A program made the position numbers and the translations under genes. A stretch of DNA of 64,000 nucleotides. Source: Synechococcus sp. RSCCF101 (lineage in GTDB: Bacteria > Cyanobacteriota > Cyanobacteriia > PCC-6307 > Cyanobiaceae). How positions within the stretch are numbered: position 1 is the stretch's first letter; each line of letters opens with the position of its first letter. Location of the stretch: assembly GCF_008807075.1 (NCBI RefSeq), contig NZ_CP035632.1, positions 2,542,001 through 2,606,000 of the forward strand, in the 5' to 3' direction. Positions 1 through 9,113 of the stretch are shown in pieces. The notes under the pieces are model-generated. The model worked only from the letters and a program-made list of their open reading frames with translations. It searched no databases and was not told where the DNA came from.

Positions 1-90
1 AAACTCGGTTGATTCGACTGCGCTGCAGGTCAATCAGCTGGCCTGTAGCCGCTGATGCAACATGAAGTAAACCATAACGCTCCGGTGGGG

Positions 91-1335
91 TCACCCCGCG
101 GCGGGTGTGCTCCCGCTCTGCCGGTCCAGAAAGCGTTGCGCTTCCAGCAGGGCCTCCGCCGGTTCGCGGATGCGGCCGAAGGCCCGTTCCAACGTGAGAT
201 GGTCCAGCACCTGGCCCAGGCGTGGTGAGGGTTCCAGGCCGAGGCTCGCCTGGAGGGAACGGCCGTCGAGCGGTGAGCCGGGGTGGAACAGGGGGTCGCC
301 GGCGTCCCGCCAGCGCTCCATCCAGCGGCGCGCCATCGCTGTCGGGGCCAGCAGCAGCCAGGCGGGGAGATCCTGCTCCAGCTCGCGCTGCAGCCTCAGG
401 CGCCGCTGGTCCTCCCAGCCGGCCAGGTCGGTTTCGAGCCCCGTGCTCCAGGCGTCAGCCTCCCGTGAGGGAAGCCACCGCTGCAGTGCCCGGCAGCGCT
501 GCTGGAGCCGCCGCGAGGCCTTCAACCGGCTCAGCCCTTCCCCGCTCAGCATCAGAGCCAGCCGCGCCAGGGGCAGGGCTGAGGCGATCTCCACCGGCTG
601 CAGACCGCGCTCGAGCGCCCCGGCTGCATCAAGCCGGCCGGCCATCGCGAGGGTGTGCCGCCGCTCCCAGGGCCGCAGCAGACCCGAACGGATCAGCAGG
701 CCGATGCCGGAGGCGGGCAGGGGCGCGGCCACCAGGCGCTGCAGTTCCATCAGCACCCGCTCGGGTGCGGTGCGCCGCAGGTGGCAGGCGCCCATCCGGA
801 TCCAGCGCCAGGTGCGGGTCTCGATCGAAAAGCTCAGCTCAGCGGCAAGCCGGAGGCCGCGCAGCAGGCGGAGCGGGTCGTCCATCAGGTTCGCCTGGCT
901 GACGGCCCGGAGTCGCTGGGCCTGCCCGTCCTGCAGTCCGTTGCAGGGGTCCACCACACTCAGCTGGGAAGGCGGCAGCCGCACGGCGATCGCATTGACG
1001 CTGTAATCGCGTCGACGCAGGTCATGCTCCAGGGAGGGCCCCTCCTGCCGGGCCATGTCGATCGTCCAGTCGCCCAGCACGAGCCGGGCCATGCTCCGGC
1101 TGGCGTCCAGCACCACGGCCGTGCCGCCCCAGTCCCGGGCCAGGCCGCGGCAGAGGGCCACCGCCTCCACCGGCACCACGACATCGAGATCGGGCCGCTC
1201 CAGGCGCCGCTCCAGCAGGGCGTCGCGAACGGCCCCGCCCACCAGGGCGCTGCCTGCCGGGAAGGCCTCGGGCGGTACCGGCCACTGGCCGGGCCTCAGA
1301 CGACTCCAGAGTTCACGGGCCAGGGTGGTCGTCAC
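91..1335 (-). CDS. cca: CCA tRNA nucleotidyltransferase / poly(A) polymerase family
   Basis: Adds or repairs the CCA end of tRNAs in the cytoplasm. The class II nucleotidyltransferase head is visible: LVGGAVRDALL near residue 30, the catalytic DLDVVVP about 20 residues later, then the RRRDYSVNAIAV segment and the DDPLRLLRGLRLAAEL helix that binds the acceptor end. About 414 residues is normal. I chose the GTG at 1335: upstream sequence in the same frame runs over the opposite-strand ycf34 gene and is not family-like. It diverges from ycf34 with 27 bases between starts. The tRNA-Asn gene in this window does not encode CCA, so the enzyme is needed for maturation and not only repair. The C-terminal half is divergent, so a poly(A) polymerase role cannot be excluded. 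Confidence 0.9.
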   Translation of the reverse strand: MTTTLARELWSRLRPGQWPVPPEAFPAGSALVGGAVRDALLERRLERPDLDVVVPVEAVALCRGLARDWGGTAVVLDASRSMARLVLGDWTIDMARQEGPSLEHDLRRRDYSVNAIAVRLPPSQLSVVDPCNGLQDGQAQRLRAVSQANLMDDPLRLLRGLRLAAELSFSIETRTWRWIRMGACHLRRTAPERVLMELQRLVAAPLPASGIGLLIRSGLLRPWERRHTLAMAGRLDAAGALERGLQPVEIASALPLARLALMLSGEGLSRLKASRRLQQRCRALQRWLPSREADAWSTGLETDLAGWEDQRRLRLQRELEQDLPAWLLLAPTAMARRWMERWRDAGDPLFHPGSPLDGRSLQASLGLEPSPRLGQVLDHLTLERAFGRIREPAEALLEAQRFLDRQSGSTPAAG

Positions 1336-1362
1336 AATGGAGCGCCCCACGATCGGGAGAGC

Positions 1363-1614
1363 ATGTGCATCTGCGTGGACTGCACCTGGGTGGACCGTTG
1401 TCAGGCCTATCACGCGGTGGAGCGGCAGCACGGCGTGCCGCACCTCTGCGCGAGCCCTGACTTCCGGCCCGCCTCTCCCCGCATCCATGTGCAGGTGATC
1501 GATCTCTCCGCCGGTCAGGTGGGGATCGAATGGGATGTGCGCGGCTGCGGCAGCTACCGGCCGGAGTGGGGCCGCTGGCGTCGGCTGCGGCCTGGCCAGG
1601 CGGTTCCGGCATGA
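1363..1614 (+). CDS. ycf34: Ycf34 family protein
   Basis: An 83-residue protein matching Ycf34, a small cysteine-rich family conserved in cyanobacteria and algal plastids and reported to bind an iron-sulfur cluster. The N-terminus MCICVDCTWVDRC has four cysteines in CxCxxC/CxxxxxC spacing, followed by HGVPHLC and the conserved tail motif VGIEWDVRGCGSY. The start is the ATG beside the first cysteine pair; nothing upstream is family-like. The stop overlaps the tsaB start by four bases (ATGA), so the two are probably co-translated. The family is linked to photosynthetic electron transport, but its exact role is unsettled. Confidence 0.88.
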   Translation: MCICVDCTWVDRCQAYHAVERQHGVPHLCASPDFRPASPRIHVQVIDLSAGQVGIEWDVRGCGSYRPEWGRWRRLRPGQAVPA

Positions 1615-2273
1615 CCCCCTCCGCTGCGGCGCCGGCACCGGATGGCCTGATCCTGGCGCTGCACAGCAGCAGCAGCAGCCTCGGCGTGGCCTGCGCAGAG
1701 GCCTGGCCGCCAGAGGGCGGGGAGCGGGTGCGCTGTTTCCCGCTGGGGCGAGCCCTGAGCACGTCCCTGCTGCACTGCGTGGAGGAGGTGCTGCCGGCCG
1801 GCCGCTGGCCGCGGCTGGTCCGGCTGGCGGTCGCCACCGGGCCCGGGGGATTCACGGGGACGCGGCTGACGGTTGTGATGGCGCGCACCCTGGCGCAGCA
1901 GCTCGGCTGCCCGCTCAATGGCATCAGCAGCTTCCTCCTGATGGCCCACCGCCTCATCGCCGAGGGCCGCTCCGGCCCCGGACCGTTCTGGATCCGGCAG
2001 GAGCTGCCCCGCCGCGGCTTCGTGGTGGGACGGTACGGCTGTCCTGATGGGGGCGAGGATCCCGTGGAACTATCGGTGCCACATCTGGTTCCCCTGGAGC
2101 AGGAGGCCGGTTGGCGGGACCATGGCGAGCCGGTCCACCCCTTCCTGGATGCGGTGCCCCGTGATGTGACGTGCCTGCTGCAACGGGCACGCCGGGCGCA
2201 TCAGGGCGGGCAGCCGGCTGCCTGGGGCCCTGTGCTGCCGATCTACCCCACCAGCCCTGTCGGCGGCCTCTGA
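1611..2273 (+). CDS. tsaB: tRNA threonylcarbamoyladenosine biosynthesis protein TsaB
   Basis: Non-catalytic partner of TsaD in forming t6A37 on ANN-decoding tRNAs. The N-terminal ASKHA-fold strand LILALHSSSSSLGVA and the conserved loop ATGPGGFTGTRL near residue 80 are diagnostic. At 220 residues it has the usual length. The ATG overlaps the ycf34 stop (ATGA) and its own stop overlaps the following start (TGATG), so it sits in a translationally coupled cluster. The C-terminal half is weakly conserved, as usual for TsaB. Confidence 0.9.
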   Translation: MTPSAAAPAPDGLILALHSSSSSLGVACAEAWPPEGGERVRCFPLGRALSTSLLHCVEEVLPAGRWPRLVRLAVATGPGGFTGTRLTVVMARTLAQQLGCPLNGISSFLLMAHRLIAEGRSGPGPFWIRQELPRRGFVVGRYGCPDGGEDPVELSVPHLVPLEQEAGWRDHGEPVHPFLDAVPRDVTCLLQRARRAHQGGQPAAWGPVLPIYPTSPVGGL

Positions 2274-2845
2274 TGCCGCTGGTCCGGCGGCTGCTGCTGG
2301 TCTCCCTGCTGTCTGTGGCCGGAGTCGGCGGGATCTGGTGGGTCCGCACCGGAGGGTTCGCGCCGGCACCGGCGCAGCTGATCCTGGTGCTGGGTGGGGA
2401 CATCGCCCGGGAGGAGCATGCCGCCCGTCTGGCCCGGAACCACCGCCTGCCCGTGCTGGTGAGCGGCGGCAGCAACCCCGAATACGCCCGCTGGCTGTTC
2501 CGGCGCGCCGGCGTTCCCCACGATCAGCTGAAGCTCGACTATCGCGCCCGCGACACCCTGGGCAACTTCACCTCCGTCGTCGATGAGCTGCAGCGGGCCC
2601 GGGTGCGCCATGCCCTCCTGGTCACCAGCACGGATCACATGCCGAGAGCTCTGCTCGTGGGACGTCTCGTGGCCGGCAGCCGCGGCATCCGCCTGTCACC
2701 GGTTCCGGTGCCCTGTGACCCCGACTGTCAGCCGGAACGCCGGCTCAAGATCTGGGGAGACGGCCTGCGGGCCGCGATCTGGCTGCTGTCGGGCCGGGAC
2801 CTCAAGGCCCTCAGTCCCCGCTCCCTGCATCAAGCATGGCGTTGA
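2273..2845 (+). CDS. YdcF/ElyC-like DUF218 membrane-anchored protein
   Basis: A 190-residue protein with one N-terminal membrane segment (VRRLLLVSLLSVAGVGGIWW) and a DUF218 domain facing outward. Family motifs are LILVLGGDI, PVLVSGGSNPEYA, the ARDTLGN loop and LLVTSTDHMPRAL. DUF218 proteins are associated with envelope or polyprenyl-carrier functions (ElyC, SanA), but the substrate is not known for this group. Its first codon overlaps the tsaB stop. Its last 35 bases overlap the convergent plsC gene. Confidence 0.82.
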   Translation: MPLVRRLLLVSLLSVAGVGGIWWVRTGGFAPAPAQLILVLGGDIAREEHAARLARNHRLPVLVSGGSNPEYARWLFRRAGVPHDQLKLDYRARDTLGNFTSVVDELQRARVRHALLVTSTDHMPRALLVGRLVAGSRGIRLSPVPVPCDPDCQPERRLKIWGDGLRAAIWLLSGRDLKALSPRSLHQAWR

Positions 2846-3476
2846 TGCGCTCCCCGCAGAGCCGGGTCACCCGGTCGAGATCCCCGCGGGACCGGTTGGC
2901 CGGTGGCGGGATCGCCTCGCCGATGCGGATCTGGATCGGGACCCAGCGCGGCCAGCGTCGTCCCAGGCCCAGGGCTCGGTGGCTGTTCACGATCGCCACC
3001 GGCAGCAGGGGGGCTCCGGTGCGGGCCGCCAGGAGGGCGGCGCCGGGCTTGGGATCGTTCACCCGGCCATCGCTCTGGCGGGTGCCATCGAGAAACACAC
3101 CCGTTGCCCAGCCGCGCTGCAGCCGCTCGCTTGCGGTGCGGATCGCTTCGCGGTCGCTGGCGCCCCGTCGCACCGGATAGGCCCCGCAGGCGCGGATGAG
3201 GCGGCCCAGCAGGGGAATGCGGAAGAGCTCCTCCTTCGCCATGAACGCCACGGGCCGGCCGAGGGCATGGCCCAGCAGAGGCGGATCCAGATCGGACCCA
3301 TGGTTGGCCACCACCACCAGGGGGCCCGTTGACGGCACACGCTCCACACCGATCGTGCAGCCCCGGAACAGCAGGCGGTAGACGGGGAAGACGAGCAGAC
3401 CACTGATCATCCGGTAGGTCAGGCTCGGCTTCGGTGTGAGCAGGAGAGGCCCGCCCGGTTCGCTGGCTGCTGGCAT
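2811..3476 (-). CDS. plsC: 1-acyl-sn-glycerol-3-phosphate acyltransferase
   Basis: Makes phosphatidic acid from lysophosphatidic acid at the membrane. The HX4D catalytic motif is in VVVANHGSDLDPPLLG (about residues 56-71), followed by the acceptor-binding VFLDGTRQSDGR in place of the usual EGTRS block and the late PLLPVAIVNS segment. There is a hydrophobic N-terminal stretch and 221 residues in total, normal for the family. It is the last gene of the rpaB-plsX-fabH-fabD-plsC run, nine bases after fabD, so it completes a set for phospholipid initiation. Confidence 0.9.
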   Translation of the reverse strand: MPAASEPGGPLLLTPKPSLTYRMISGLLVFPVYRLLFRGCTIGVERVPSTGPLVVVANHGSDLDPPLLGHALGRPVAFMAKEELFRIPLLGRLIRACGAYPVRRGASDREAIRTASERLQRGWATGVFLDGTRQSDGRVNDPKPGAALLAARTGAPLLPVAIVNSHRALGLGRRWPRWVPIQIRIGEAIPPPANRSRGDLDRVTRLCGERINAMLDAGSGD

Positions 3477-3485
3477 CCGCCCGGT

Positions 3486-4382
3486 TCAGAGGCCCAGATC
3501 GCTGTGTCCGGAGATCTGGGAGAGGGTCACATCCTCCATGCTCCGCTTGACCAGGCCGCTCAGCACCTTGCCGGGCCCCACCTCCACCACGGTGGAGATG
3601 CCGGCCTGCTCCATCGCCTGCATGGTTTCCCGCCAGCGCACACCGCAGCACATCTGCTGCCTCAGGCGCTCGCGCAGCACGGCGGCATCGCTGCTCGGTG
3701 TGGGGTCGCTGTTGCTGATGACCGGGAACCGGGCGGGACGGAACTCCAGGCTGTCCAGCAGCTCGCTCAGCGCGGCCGCCGGGGTCGCCATCCGGGGGGA
3801 GTGGAATGCACCGGAGACCGGAAGCGTGACGTTCCGGCGCGGGCTGAGGGCCTCGCAGAGCGCCTCCAGGCCCGCTCTGGAACCGGAGAGCACCACCTGG
3901 GCCGCGCTGTTGTCGTTGGCGATCACCACATCTTCCTGCTGGGCCACCAACTGCTCCAGCCGCTCCCGCTCGAAGCCCATCACCGCACACATGCCGCCCT
4001 CGCCGGCGGCGGCCATCAGCTCGCTGCGACGGTGCACCAGCTGCAGTGAGCTCTCCAGGTCGAGCACACCCGCCGCGTAGAGCGCCACCAGTTCCCCCAG
4101 GCTGTGGCCCGCCACCAGCGCCGGCTGGCGACCCTGCTCCAGCAGGGCATCCACCAGGAGGCTCTCGACGGTGAACAGGGCCGGCTGGGTGTTGCGCGTG
4201 TCGTTGAGATCGGAGGGAGAGGTCTCCGACGCGGCCTCGCCGCTGCAGATCGCCAGCAGATCGCGGCCCAGCAGTTCGGAGACCCGGCTGAAGCGCTCCC
4301 TGGCGTCGCGGCAGGCGAGCACTCCATCAGCCATGCCGGGATGCTGGGAACCCTGTCCCGGAAACACCCAGGCGACGGCCAT
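3486..4382 (-). CDS. fabD: Malonyl-CoA:ACP transacylase
   Basis: Loads malonate onto acyl carrier protein for fatty-acid elongation. FPGQGSQHPGM near the N-terminus and the nucleophile elbow VAGHSLGELVALYA (Ser about residue 94) are classic, with the partner His region GAFHSPRM and the late VEVGPGKVLSGL. The length of 298 residues is standard. It lies 40 bases downstream of fabH and nine bases upstream of plsC on the same strand. Confidence 0.95.
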   Translation of the reverse strand: MAVAWVFPGQGSQHPGMADGVLACRDARERFSRVSELLGRDLLAICSGEAASETSPSDLNDTRNTQPALFTVESLLVDALLEQGRQPALVAGHSLGELVALYAAGVLDLESSLQLVHRRSELMAAAGEGGMCAVMGFERERLEQLVAQQEDVVIANDNSAAQVVLSGSRAGLEALCEALSPRRNVTLPVSGAFHSPRMATPAAALSELLDSLEFRPARFPVISNSDPTPSSDAAVLRERLRQQMCCGVRWRETMQAMEQAGISTVVEVGPGKVLSGLVKRSMEDVTLSQISGHSDLGL

Positions 4383-4422
4383 GACAGCTGATGCGGCGAG
4401 GCTGGAGCGTACGCCTCGGCGG

Positions 4423-5472
4423 TCAGGCGGGCACGTTCCCGGGACCCTGCCAGCGCATCAGAGCGGCGCCCCAGCTGAGCCCCGCTCCGAAGCCGGCGCT
4501 GGCGATCAGGTGGCCGGAGCGGATCCGGCCATCCCGCACCGCCTCGTCGAGCATGAGGGGAATCGTGGCCGCTGAGGTGTTGCCGTACTCGGCCAGATTG
4601 CTCAGGGCACGATCCGTGGGGATGCCCAGCCGTTCGGCCACGGCGTCGAGGATGCGCTGGTTGGCCTGATGAAGCACCAGCCAGTCCACGGACGCCGCAT
4701 CCGTGCCCGTCTCCTCGAGCAGCTCCCTGAGCAGCGCGGGCACATCCCGCACCGCGAACTTGTAGACCTCCTGGCCGTTCATGTGAATCGGGCTGAACCC
4801 GCCCGGCTGCCAGCGTGCCCCTGCCACCAGCGGCTCGTCCCCGCTCTGACGCGGCAGCTGCAGCACGGCACCGCGCCGGCCGTCGGATCGCATCCGGAAT
4901 CCGCACAGCCCGTCCTGCTCCGGCTCGCAGGCCTCGATGGCGATCGCCGCCGCGCCGTCGCCGAAGAGCACGCAGGTGCGCCGGTCATCCCAGTCCACCC
5001 AGCTGCTGAGCTGATCGGCTCCCACCACCAGCGCCCGGCGCATGGCACCGCTGCGCAGGTACTGGGCCGCGGTCACCAGGGCGAAGAGGAAGCCGCTGCA
5101 GGCGGCGGTGAGGTCGAAGGCCACGGCCCGGTCGGCACCGATTCCCGCCTGGACGGCCGGAGCCATTCCGAAGAGATCATCGGGGCTGGAGGTGGCCACC
5201 AGCACCAGGTCGAGACTGTCCGCCGACCAGCCGGCATGCGCGATCGCGGCGCGACCGGCGGCGGCGGCCAGTCCCTGGAGCGGTTCGCCGGCCCCCAGCA
5301 CCCGGCGGCGCCGGATGCCCGTGCGGCTGCGGATCCACTCGTCCGAGGTGTCGACCCGTCCGCTGAGCTGGTCATTGCTCAGGCTCTGGGATGGCAGGGC
5401 GCTGCCGCAGCCTCGCAGCGCAACACCGGCGAGCGGGAGCCCCGACTTGATGGCGCCAAGGCTCACGTGCAC
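4423..5472 (-). CDS. fabH: 3-oxoacyl-ACP synthase III
   Basis: Condenses acetyl-CoA with malonyl-ACP to start fatty-acid synthesis. The Cys-His-Asn triad is present: DLTAACSGFL (Cys about residue 125), WLVLHQANQRILD (His), and YGNTSAATIPLML (Asn). At 349 residues it is slightly longer than the usual 320-335, because about fifteen residues precede the family start GVALRGCGSALP; a later start is possible. It sits between plsX and fabD in the lipid operon. Confidence 0.94.
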   Translation of the reverse strand: MHVSLGAIKSGLPLAGVALRGCGSALPSQSLSNDQLSGRVDTSDEWIRSRTGIRRRRVLGAGEPLQGLAAAAGRAAIAHAGWSADSLDLVLVATSSPDDLFGMAPAVQAGIGADRAVAFDLTAACSGFLFALVTAAQYLRSGAMRRALVVGADQLSSWVDWDDRRTCVLFGDGAAAIAIEACEPEQDGLCGFRMRSDGRRGAVLQLPRQSGDEPLVAGARWQPGGFSPIHMNGQEVYKFAVRDVPALLRELLEETGTDAASVDWLVLHQANQRILDAVAERLGIPTDRALSNLAEYGNTSAATIPLMLDEAVRDGRIRSGHLIASAGFGAGLSWGAALMRWQGPGNVPA

Positions 5473-5525
5473 CAGCCTCGATCACGGGGGCTCAGTCAAT
5501 CACAGGTGCGTCTCCGGGGCGGCAG

Positions 5526-6827
5526 CTAGCCGACCGGAGCCATGGCGCCGCCGGCTTCGTGGGTCGGGTTCAGCCGGGCCAGATCGCCCATCACATCGTG
5601 GCTGGCGGCGGTGTGGGCCAGGCGCAGAGCGCTCACCACGGAGAGCGCCCGGCTGCTGCCGTGGCCGATGACGCAGATCCCGTTCACGCCCAGCAGCAGC
5701 GCCCCGCCGTGCTCGGCATGGTCAAGCCGCTTCTTGATCCGAACCAGATTGCTGCGCAGAAACGCGGATCCCACCTTGCCCCGGCGTCCGCGGGGCAGCT
5801 CGGCCCGGAGAACGCCGAGCAGAACGGTCCCGACCGATTCGAGGAACTTGAGCAGGACGTTGCCGGTGAAGCCATCGCAGACCACCACATCGAACGCACC
5901 CGAGAGCACGTCGCGGCCCTCGCAGTTGCCCGCGAAGTGAAAGCGATCGTCGGCCGCCAGGAGCGGGTGGGTCTTCAGGGCCAGGTCGTTGCCCTTGCAG
6001 GTCTCCTCGCCGATGTTGAGCAGGCCGACCCGCGGCCGATCCACCTCCAGCACATCGCGGCTGTAGATGTTGCCGAGCAGGGCGAACTGATGCAGCCAGG
6101 CGGGTTTGCAGTCGGTGTTCGCCCCGACGTCGAGCACCAGCACCTGCCGTCCCTGGTCCTTGGTCGGGAAGAGCGCTCCGATGGCGGGCCGCTCGATGCC
6201 GGGCAGTCGGCCCAGGCGGAAGATCGCGGAGGCCATCACGGCGCCCGAGTTCCCGGCCGAGTACACCGCCTTCGCCTCGCCTCGCTTGACCAGGTCCATG
6301 GCCATGTTGATGCTGGCGGAGCGCTTGCGCCGCACCGCGGTGGGCTCCTCGTGCATGCCGACGGACGGGCCGCTGTCCACCAGCTCCAGCAGTCCCTCCC
6401 GTTGGGCGTCCTCGAGGCCGTCGGCCAGATCGAGCTCGCGCACGGCCCGCTGCAGCACCTCCGGTTCCGCGAGGAAGCGGATGCGCAGCGGCAGCCGCTT
6501 CACGGCCAGCAGGCAGCCTTCGAGGATCGGGCCCGGGGCGTGGTCCCCGCCCATGCCGTCCACCGCCACCCAGACGCGCTCCGCCGGATCGATTGCGGCC
6601 GCGTCGTCCACCCCCTCCCCCTGAAGCCGGCGCAGGGGATCGAGCACGAGAGGCTGCAGCACCGAACCCGCCATGGACCCCGCAGCCGTGGCCGAGCTGG
6701 TGGCCGTCCCGACCAGGCTGGTGACGGCCGCATTGCGGCGATACCAGATCACCAGACGCCGGATGGCCCGGCTGGAGCGGGGCCGCCGGAGCGAGCCGGC
6801 TCTGGCGTCAGGATCCTTCGGAGGCAA
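5526..6827 (-). CDS. plsX: Phosphate acyltransferase PlsX
   Basis: Makes acyl-phosphate from acyl-ACP, the donor for PlsY in phospholipid synthesis. The family core begins at VWVAVDGMGGDHAPGPILEG (around residue 87) and continues with YSAGNSGAVMASA, LVLDVGANTDCKP and VVCDGFTGNVLLKF. The reading frame carries about 85 extra N-terminal residues (RRLVIWYRRNAAV...). From memory, similar extensions occur in related marine cyanobacteria, so I keep the long start at 6827, which overlaps the rpaB end by 20 bases. An internal ATG just before the core would give a product nearer the family length. Confidence 0.9.
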   Translation of the reverse strand: MPPKDPDARAGSLRRPRSSRAIRRLVIWYRRNAAVTSLVGTATSSATAAGSMAGSVLQPLVLDPLRRLQGEGVDDAAAIDPAERVWVAVDGMGGDHAPGPILEGCLLAVKRLPLRIRFLAEPEVLQRAVRELDLADGLEDAQREGLLELVDSGPSVGMHEEPTAVRRKRSASINMAMDLVKRGEAKAVYSAGNSGAVMASAIFRLGRLPGIERPAIGALFPTKDQGRQVLVLDVGANTDCKPAWLHQFALLGNIYSRDVLEVDRPRVGLLNIGEETCKGNDLALKTHPLLAADDRFHFAGNCEGRDVLSGAFDVVVCDGFTGNVLLKFLESVGTVLLGVLRAELPRGRRGKVGSAFLRSNLVRIKKRLDHAEHGGALLLGVNGICVIGHGSSRALSVVSALRLAHTAASHDVMGDLARLNPTHEAGGAMAPVG

Positions 6828-7560
6828 CGGCGTCGACGATGCGTTGGAACAGGTAACCGGTGCCGCGAGCCGTGAGGATCAGCTCCGGATTGGCCGGATC
6901 GTCCTCCAGTTTGGACCGGAGCCTGGAGATGTGAACGTCCACCACCCGGGTGTCGACGTGGCGCTCGGGTGTGTAGCCCCAGACCTCCTTGAGAATCTCG
7001 CTGCGGCTGAACGGCTCACCCGAGCGGCTGACCAGGAGCTCCAGCAGCGAGAACTCCATGCCGGTGAGGCGGATGCGGTCATCACCGCGGAACACCTGGC
7101 GTTTGTTGGTGTCGATGCGCAGATCAGCCACCTGGATCACACCCGAGTTGGGGATGCCGGCGGGGGTGTCCTTGTCGACCCGACGCAGCACGCAGCGGAT
7201 GCGGGCCTCCAGCTCCTTCGGGCTGAAGGGCTTGACGACGTAGTCATCGGCGCCGAGCTCCAGACCCGTGATGCGATCGGCCACATCGCCCAGGGCGGTG
7301 AGCATCACGATCGGGACGTCGGACTCCTTGCGGAGCTCCTGGCAGACGCCGTAGCCATCGAGCTTCGGCATCATCACGTCCAGCACCACCAGGTCGGGTG
7401 GAGCGCGATGGAACGCCTCCAGCGCCTCCTCACCGTCACTGGCGGTCACCACCTGGTAGCCGATCATCGAGAGCCGCGTCTCCAGGATCCGGCGGATGCT
7501 GGCCTCGTCATCGACGACCAGGATCGATTCTTTCGCGGGGGCGGAAGCCGTCATCACCAA
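6808..7560 (-). CDS. rpaB: OmpR-family response regulator RpaB
   Basis: Essential DNA-binding response regulator that controls high-light and photosystem genes through HLR1 sites, working with the kinase NblS (Hik33). The receiver domain shows the acidic pair DD17-18, phospho-acceptor Asp61 in VVLDVMMPKLDG, Thr88 and Lys110 in VVKPFSPKELE. The C-terminal winged helix has the [20 protein letters not shown] recognition segment. At 250 residues it is the normal length. It heads a co-directional run with four lipid genes (plsX, fabH, fabD, plsC), overlapping plsX by 20 bases, which suggests that light control and membrane-lipid supply share a transcript. A good minus-strand promoter lies just upstream. 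Confidence 0.93.
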   Translation of the reverse strand: MVMTASAPAKESILVVDDEASIRRILETRLSMIGYQVVTASDGEEALEAFHRAPPDLVVLDVMMPKLDGYGVCQELRKESDVPIVMLTALGDVADRITGLELGADDYVVKPFSPKELEARIRCVLRRVDKDTPAGIPNSGVIQVADLRIDTNKRQVFRGDDRIRLTGMEFSLLELLVSRSGEPFSRSEILKEVWGYTPERHVDTRVVDVHISRLRSKLEDDPANPELILTARGTGYLFQRIVDAVASEGS

Positions 7561-7633
7561 CGGTGGCGAGTGCTACGAAGCCCGACCATCGAAAAGGCCG
7601 GAGGGGCCATTGGTTCACCGAAAGCCACCATTC

Positions 7634-7663
7634 TTTATAAATCTGCGTGCCGCGTCCTGTCAC
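7634..7663 (-). promoter_or_regulatory. Probable sigma-70-type promoter of rpaB
   Basis: On the minus strand, GTGACA (7658-7663, five of six bases of TTGACA) is followed after 18 bases by TATAAA (7634-7639, five of six of TATAAT). This would start transcription near 7627, leaving a leader of about 65 bases before rpaB. The -35 box lies inside the first codons of radA. The same AT-rich block read on the plus strand (TATAAA, 7636-7641) could serve radA, but would put the start point at the radA GTG. Prediction from sequence only. Confidence 0.5.
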
Positions 7664-9113
7664 CGTCTACAGCTGCAGGGAATGCGGCGCCCAGGCCCGT
7701 CAGTTCTTCGGCCGCTGTCCCTCCTGCGGGGCGTGGAACAGCCTGGTGGAGGAGCGGTCGGGACCGCGCGGGCAGCCCGCTGCGAGCGGGCCTGCGGCTG
7801 AGCCCCGTCCCCGCCACTCCGAGGCGATCAACCTGGTGGCGGGTCCGCCGCTCTCGAGGCTGAGCAGCGGCAGCAGTGAGTTCGACCGGGTTCTCGGCGG
7901 CGGTGTCGTGCCGGGATCCCTGGTGCTCGTCGGGGGGGATCCCGGCATCGGCAAGTCGACCCTGCTGCTTCAGAGCGCCACGGCCATGGCCGCCGGCCAT
8001 CCGGTGCTCTATGTGAGCGCCGAGGAGTCGGCCCAGCAGGTGCGCCTGCGCTGGCGCCGCCTGATGGAGCGTCCAGCCGACGAGCGCCCCGCAGGTGATG
8101 GCGGCCCGGATCCGGACGCGGCCGGCGACCGGCTGCGCCTGCTGGCGGAGACCGATCTCGACCGCGTGCTCGAGGAGCTTCAGAGCCTCCGACCCTCCGT
8201 GGCGATCATCGACAGCATCCAGGCCCTGTGCGACGAAGCTCTGAGCAGTGCCCCGGGCTCGGTGGCCCAGGTGCGGGAGTGCGCCTCGGCCCTGCAGCGC
8301 CTGGCCAAGCGTCAGGGCACGGCGCTCCTGCTGGTGGGTCACGTCACCAAGGACGGTGTTCTGGCGGGGCCCAAGGTGCTGGAGCACCTGGTGGATGCCG
8401 TGCTGACCTTCGAGGGCGATCGGTTCGCCAGCCACCGCCTGCTGCGGGCGGTCAAGAACCGCTACGGCGCCACCCATGAGCTGGGTGTGTTCGAGATGCG
8501 CTCCGGTGGTCTTGAGGAGGTGAGCAACCCCAGCGAGCTCTTCCTCAGCGACGACAGCGCCGCCTGTGGGGTGGCGACGATCGTGGCCTGCGAGGGCACG
8601 CGGCCGCTGGTGGTGGAGCTGCAGGCGCTGGTCAACACCACGGCCTATGCCAGCCCCCGCCGAACCGCCACCGGCATCGGCACCAATCGGCTCCACCAGA
8701 TCCTGGCCGTGCTGGAGCGCCATCTCGGCCTGCCCCTCTCGCGCTACGACTGCTATCTGGCGGTGGCCGCCGGCCTGGCGGTGGAGGAACCCGCCTCCGA
8801 TCTGGGTGTGGCCGCGGCGGTTCTGGCCAGCTGCAGGACGTTCACCCTGCCGGCTGGAACGGTGCTGATCGGCGAGCTGGGCCTGGGCGGCCAGATCCGG
8901 CCGGTCAGCCAGCTCGAACTCAGGCTCCAGGAGGCCGCACGGCTCGGTTTCCGCCGGGCGATCATCCCCCGCGCCGGCACCGCCACGGCCATCTCATCCG
9001 TCGACGGCCTCGCCTGCCTGCCGGTGCGCACCCTGGCGGAGGCGATGGTGGCGGCGCTGGAGGTCGAGGCTTCGGATCTGGCCCCTGCCCCGGCGGACTG
9101 GGATCAGAAGTAG
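7647..9113 (+). CDS. radA: DNA repair protein RadA
   Basis: RecA-like ATPase/helicase that helps branch migration during recombination. Domain order: zinc finger [20 protein letters not shown] at residues 8-27, Walker [15 protein letters not shown] near residue 96, the RadA-specific [15 protein letters not shown], then a Lon-like C-terminal domain. At 488 residues it has normal length. The GTG at 7647 is the only start consistent with the zinc finger, and an AT-rich TATAAA lies only five bases upstream, so a leaderless message is possible. The 3' end overlaps the convergent ycf3 by ten bases. Confidence 0.94.
   Translation: MPRPVTVYSCRECGAQARQFFGRCPSCGAWNSLVEERSGPRGQPAASGPAAEPRPRHSEAINLVAGPPLSRLSSGSSEFDRVLGGGVVPGSLVLVGGDPGIGKSTLLLQSATAMAAGHPVLYVSAEESAQQVRLRWRRLMERPADERPAGDGGPDPDAAGDRLRLLAETDLDRVLEELQSLRPSVAIIDSIQALCDEALSSAPGSVAQVRECASALQRLAKRQGTALLLVGHVTKDGVLAGPKVLEHLVDAVLTFEGDRFASHRLLRAVKNRYGATHELGVFEMRSGGLEEVSNPSELFLSDDSAACGVATIVACEGTRPLVVELQALVNTTAYASPRRTATGIGTNRLHQILAVLERHLGLPLSRYDCYLAVAAGLAVEEPASDLGVAAAVLASCRTFTLPAGTVLIGELGLGGQIRPVSQLELRLQEAARLGFRRAIIPRAGTATAISSVDGLACLPVRTLAEAMVAALEVEASDLAPAPADWDQK

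Noticed and set aside
1-90. Possible gene or site at the window start
   Set aside because: Short fragment with no recognisable frame, repeat or promoter.
6673-7863. Long plus-strand frame across rpaB
   Set aside because: Antisense shadow; the opposite strand encodes a complete, highly conserved regulator.
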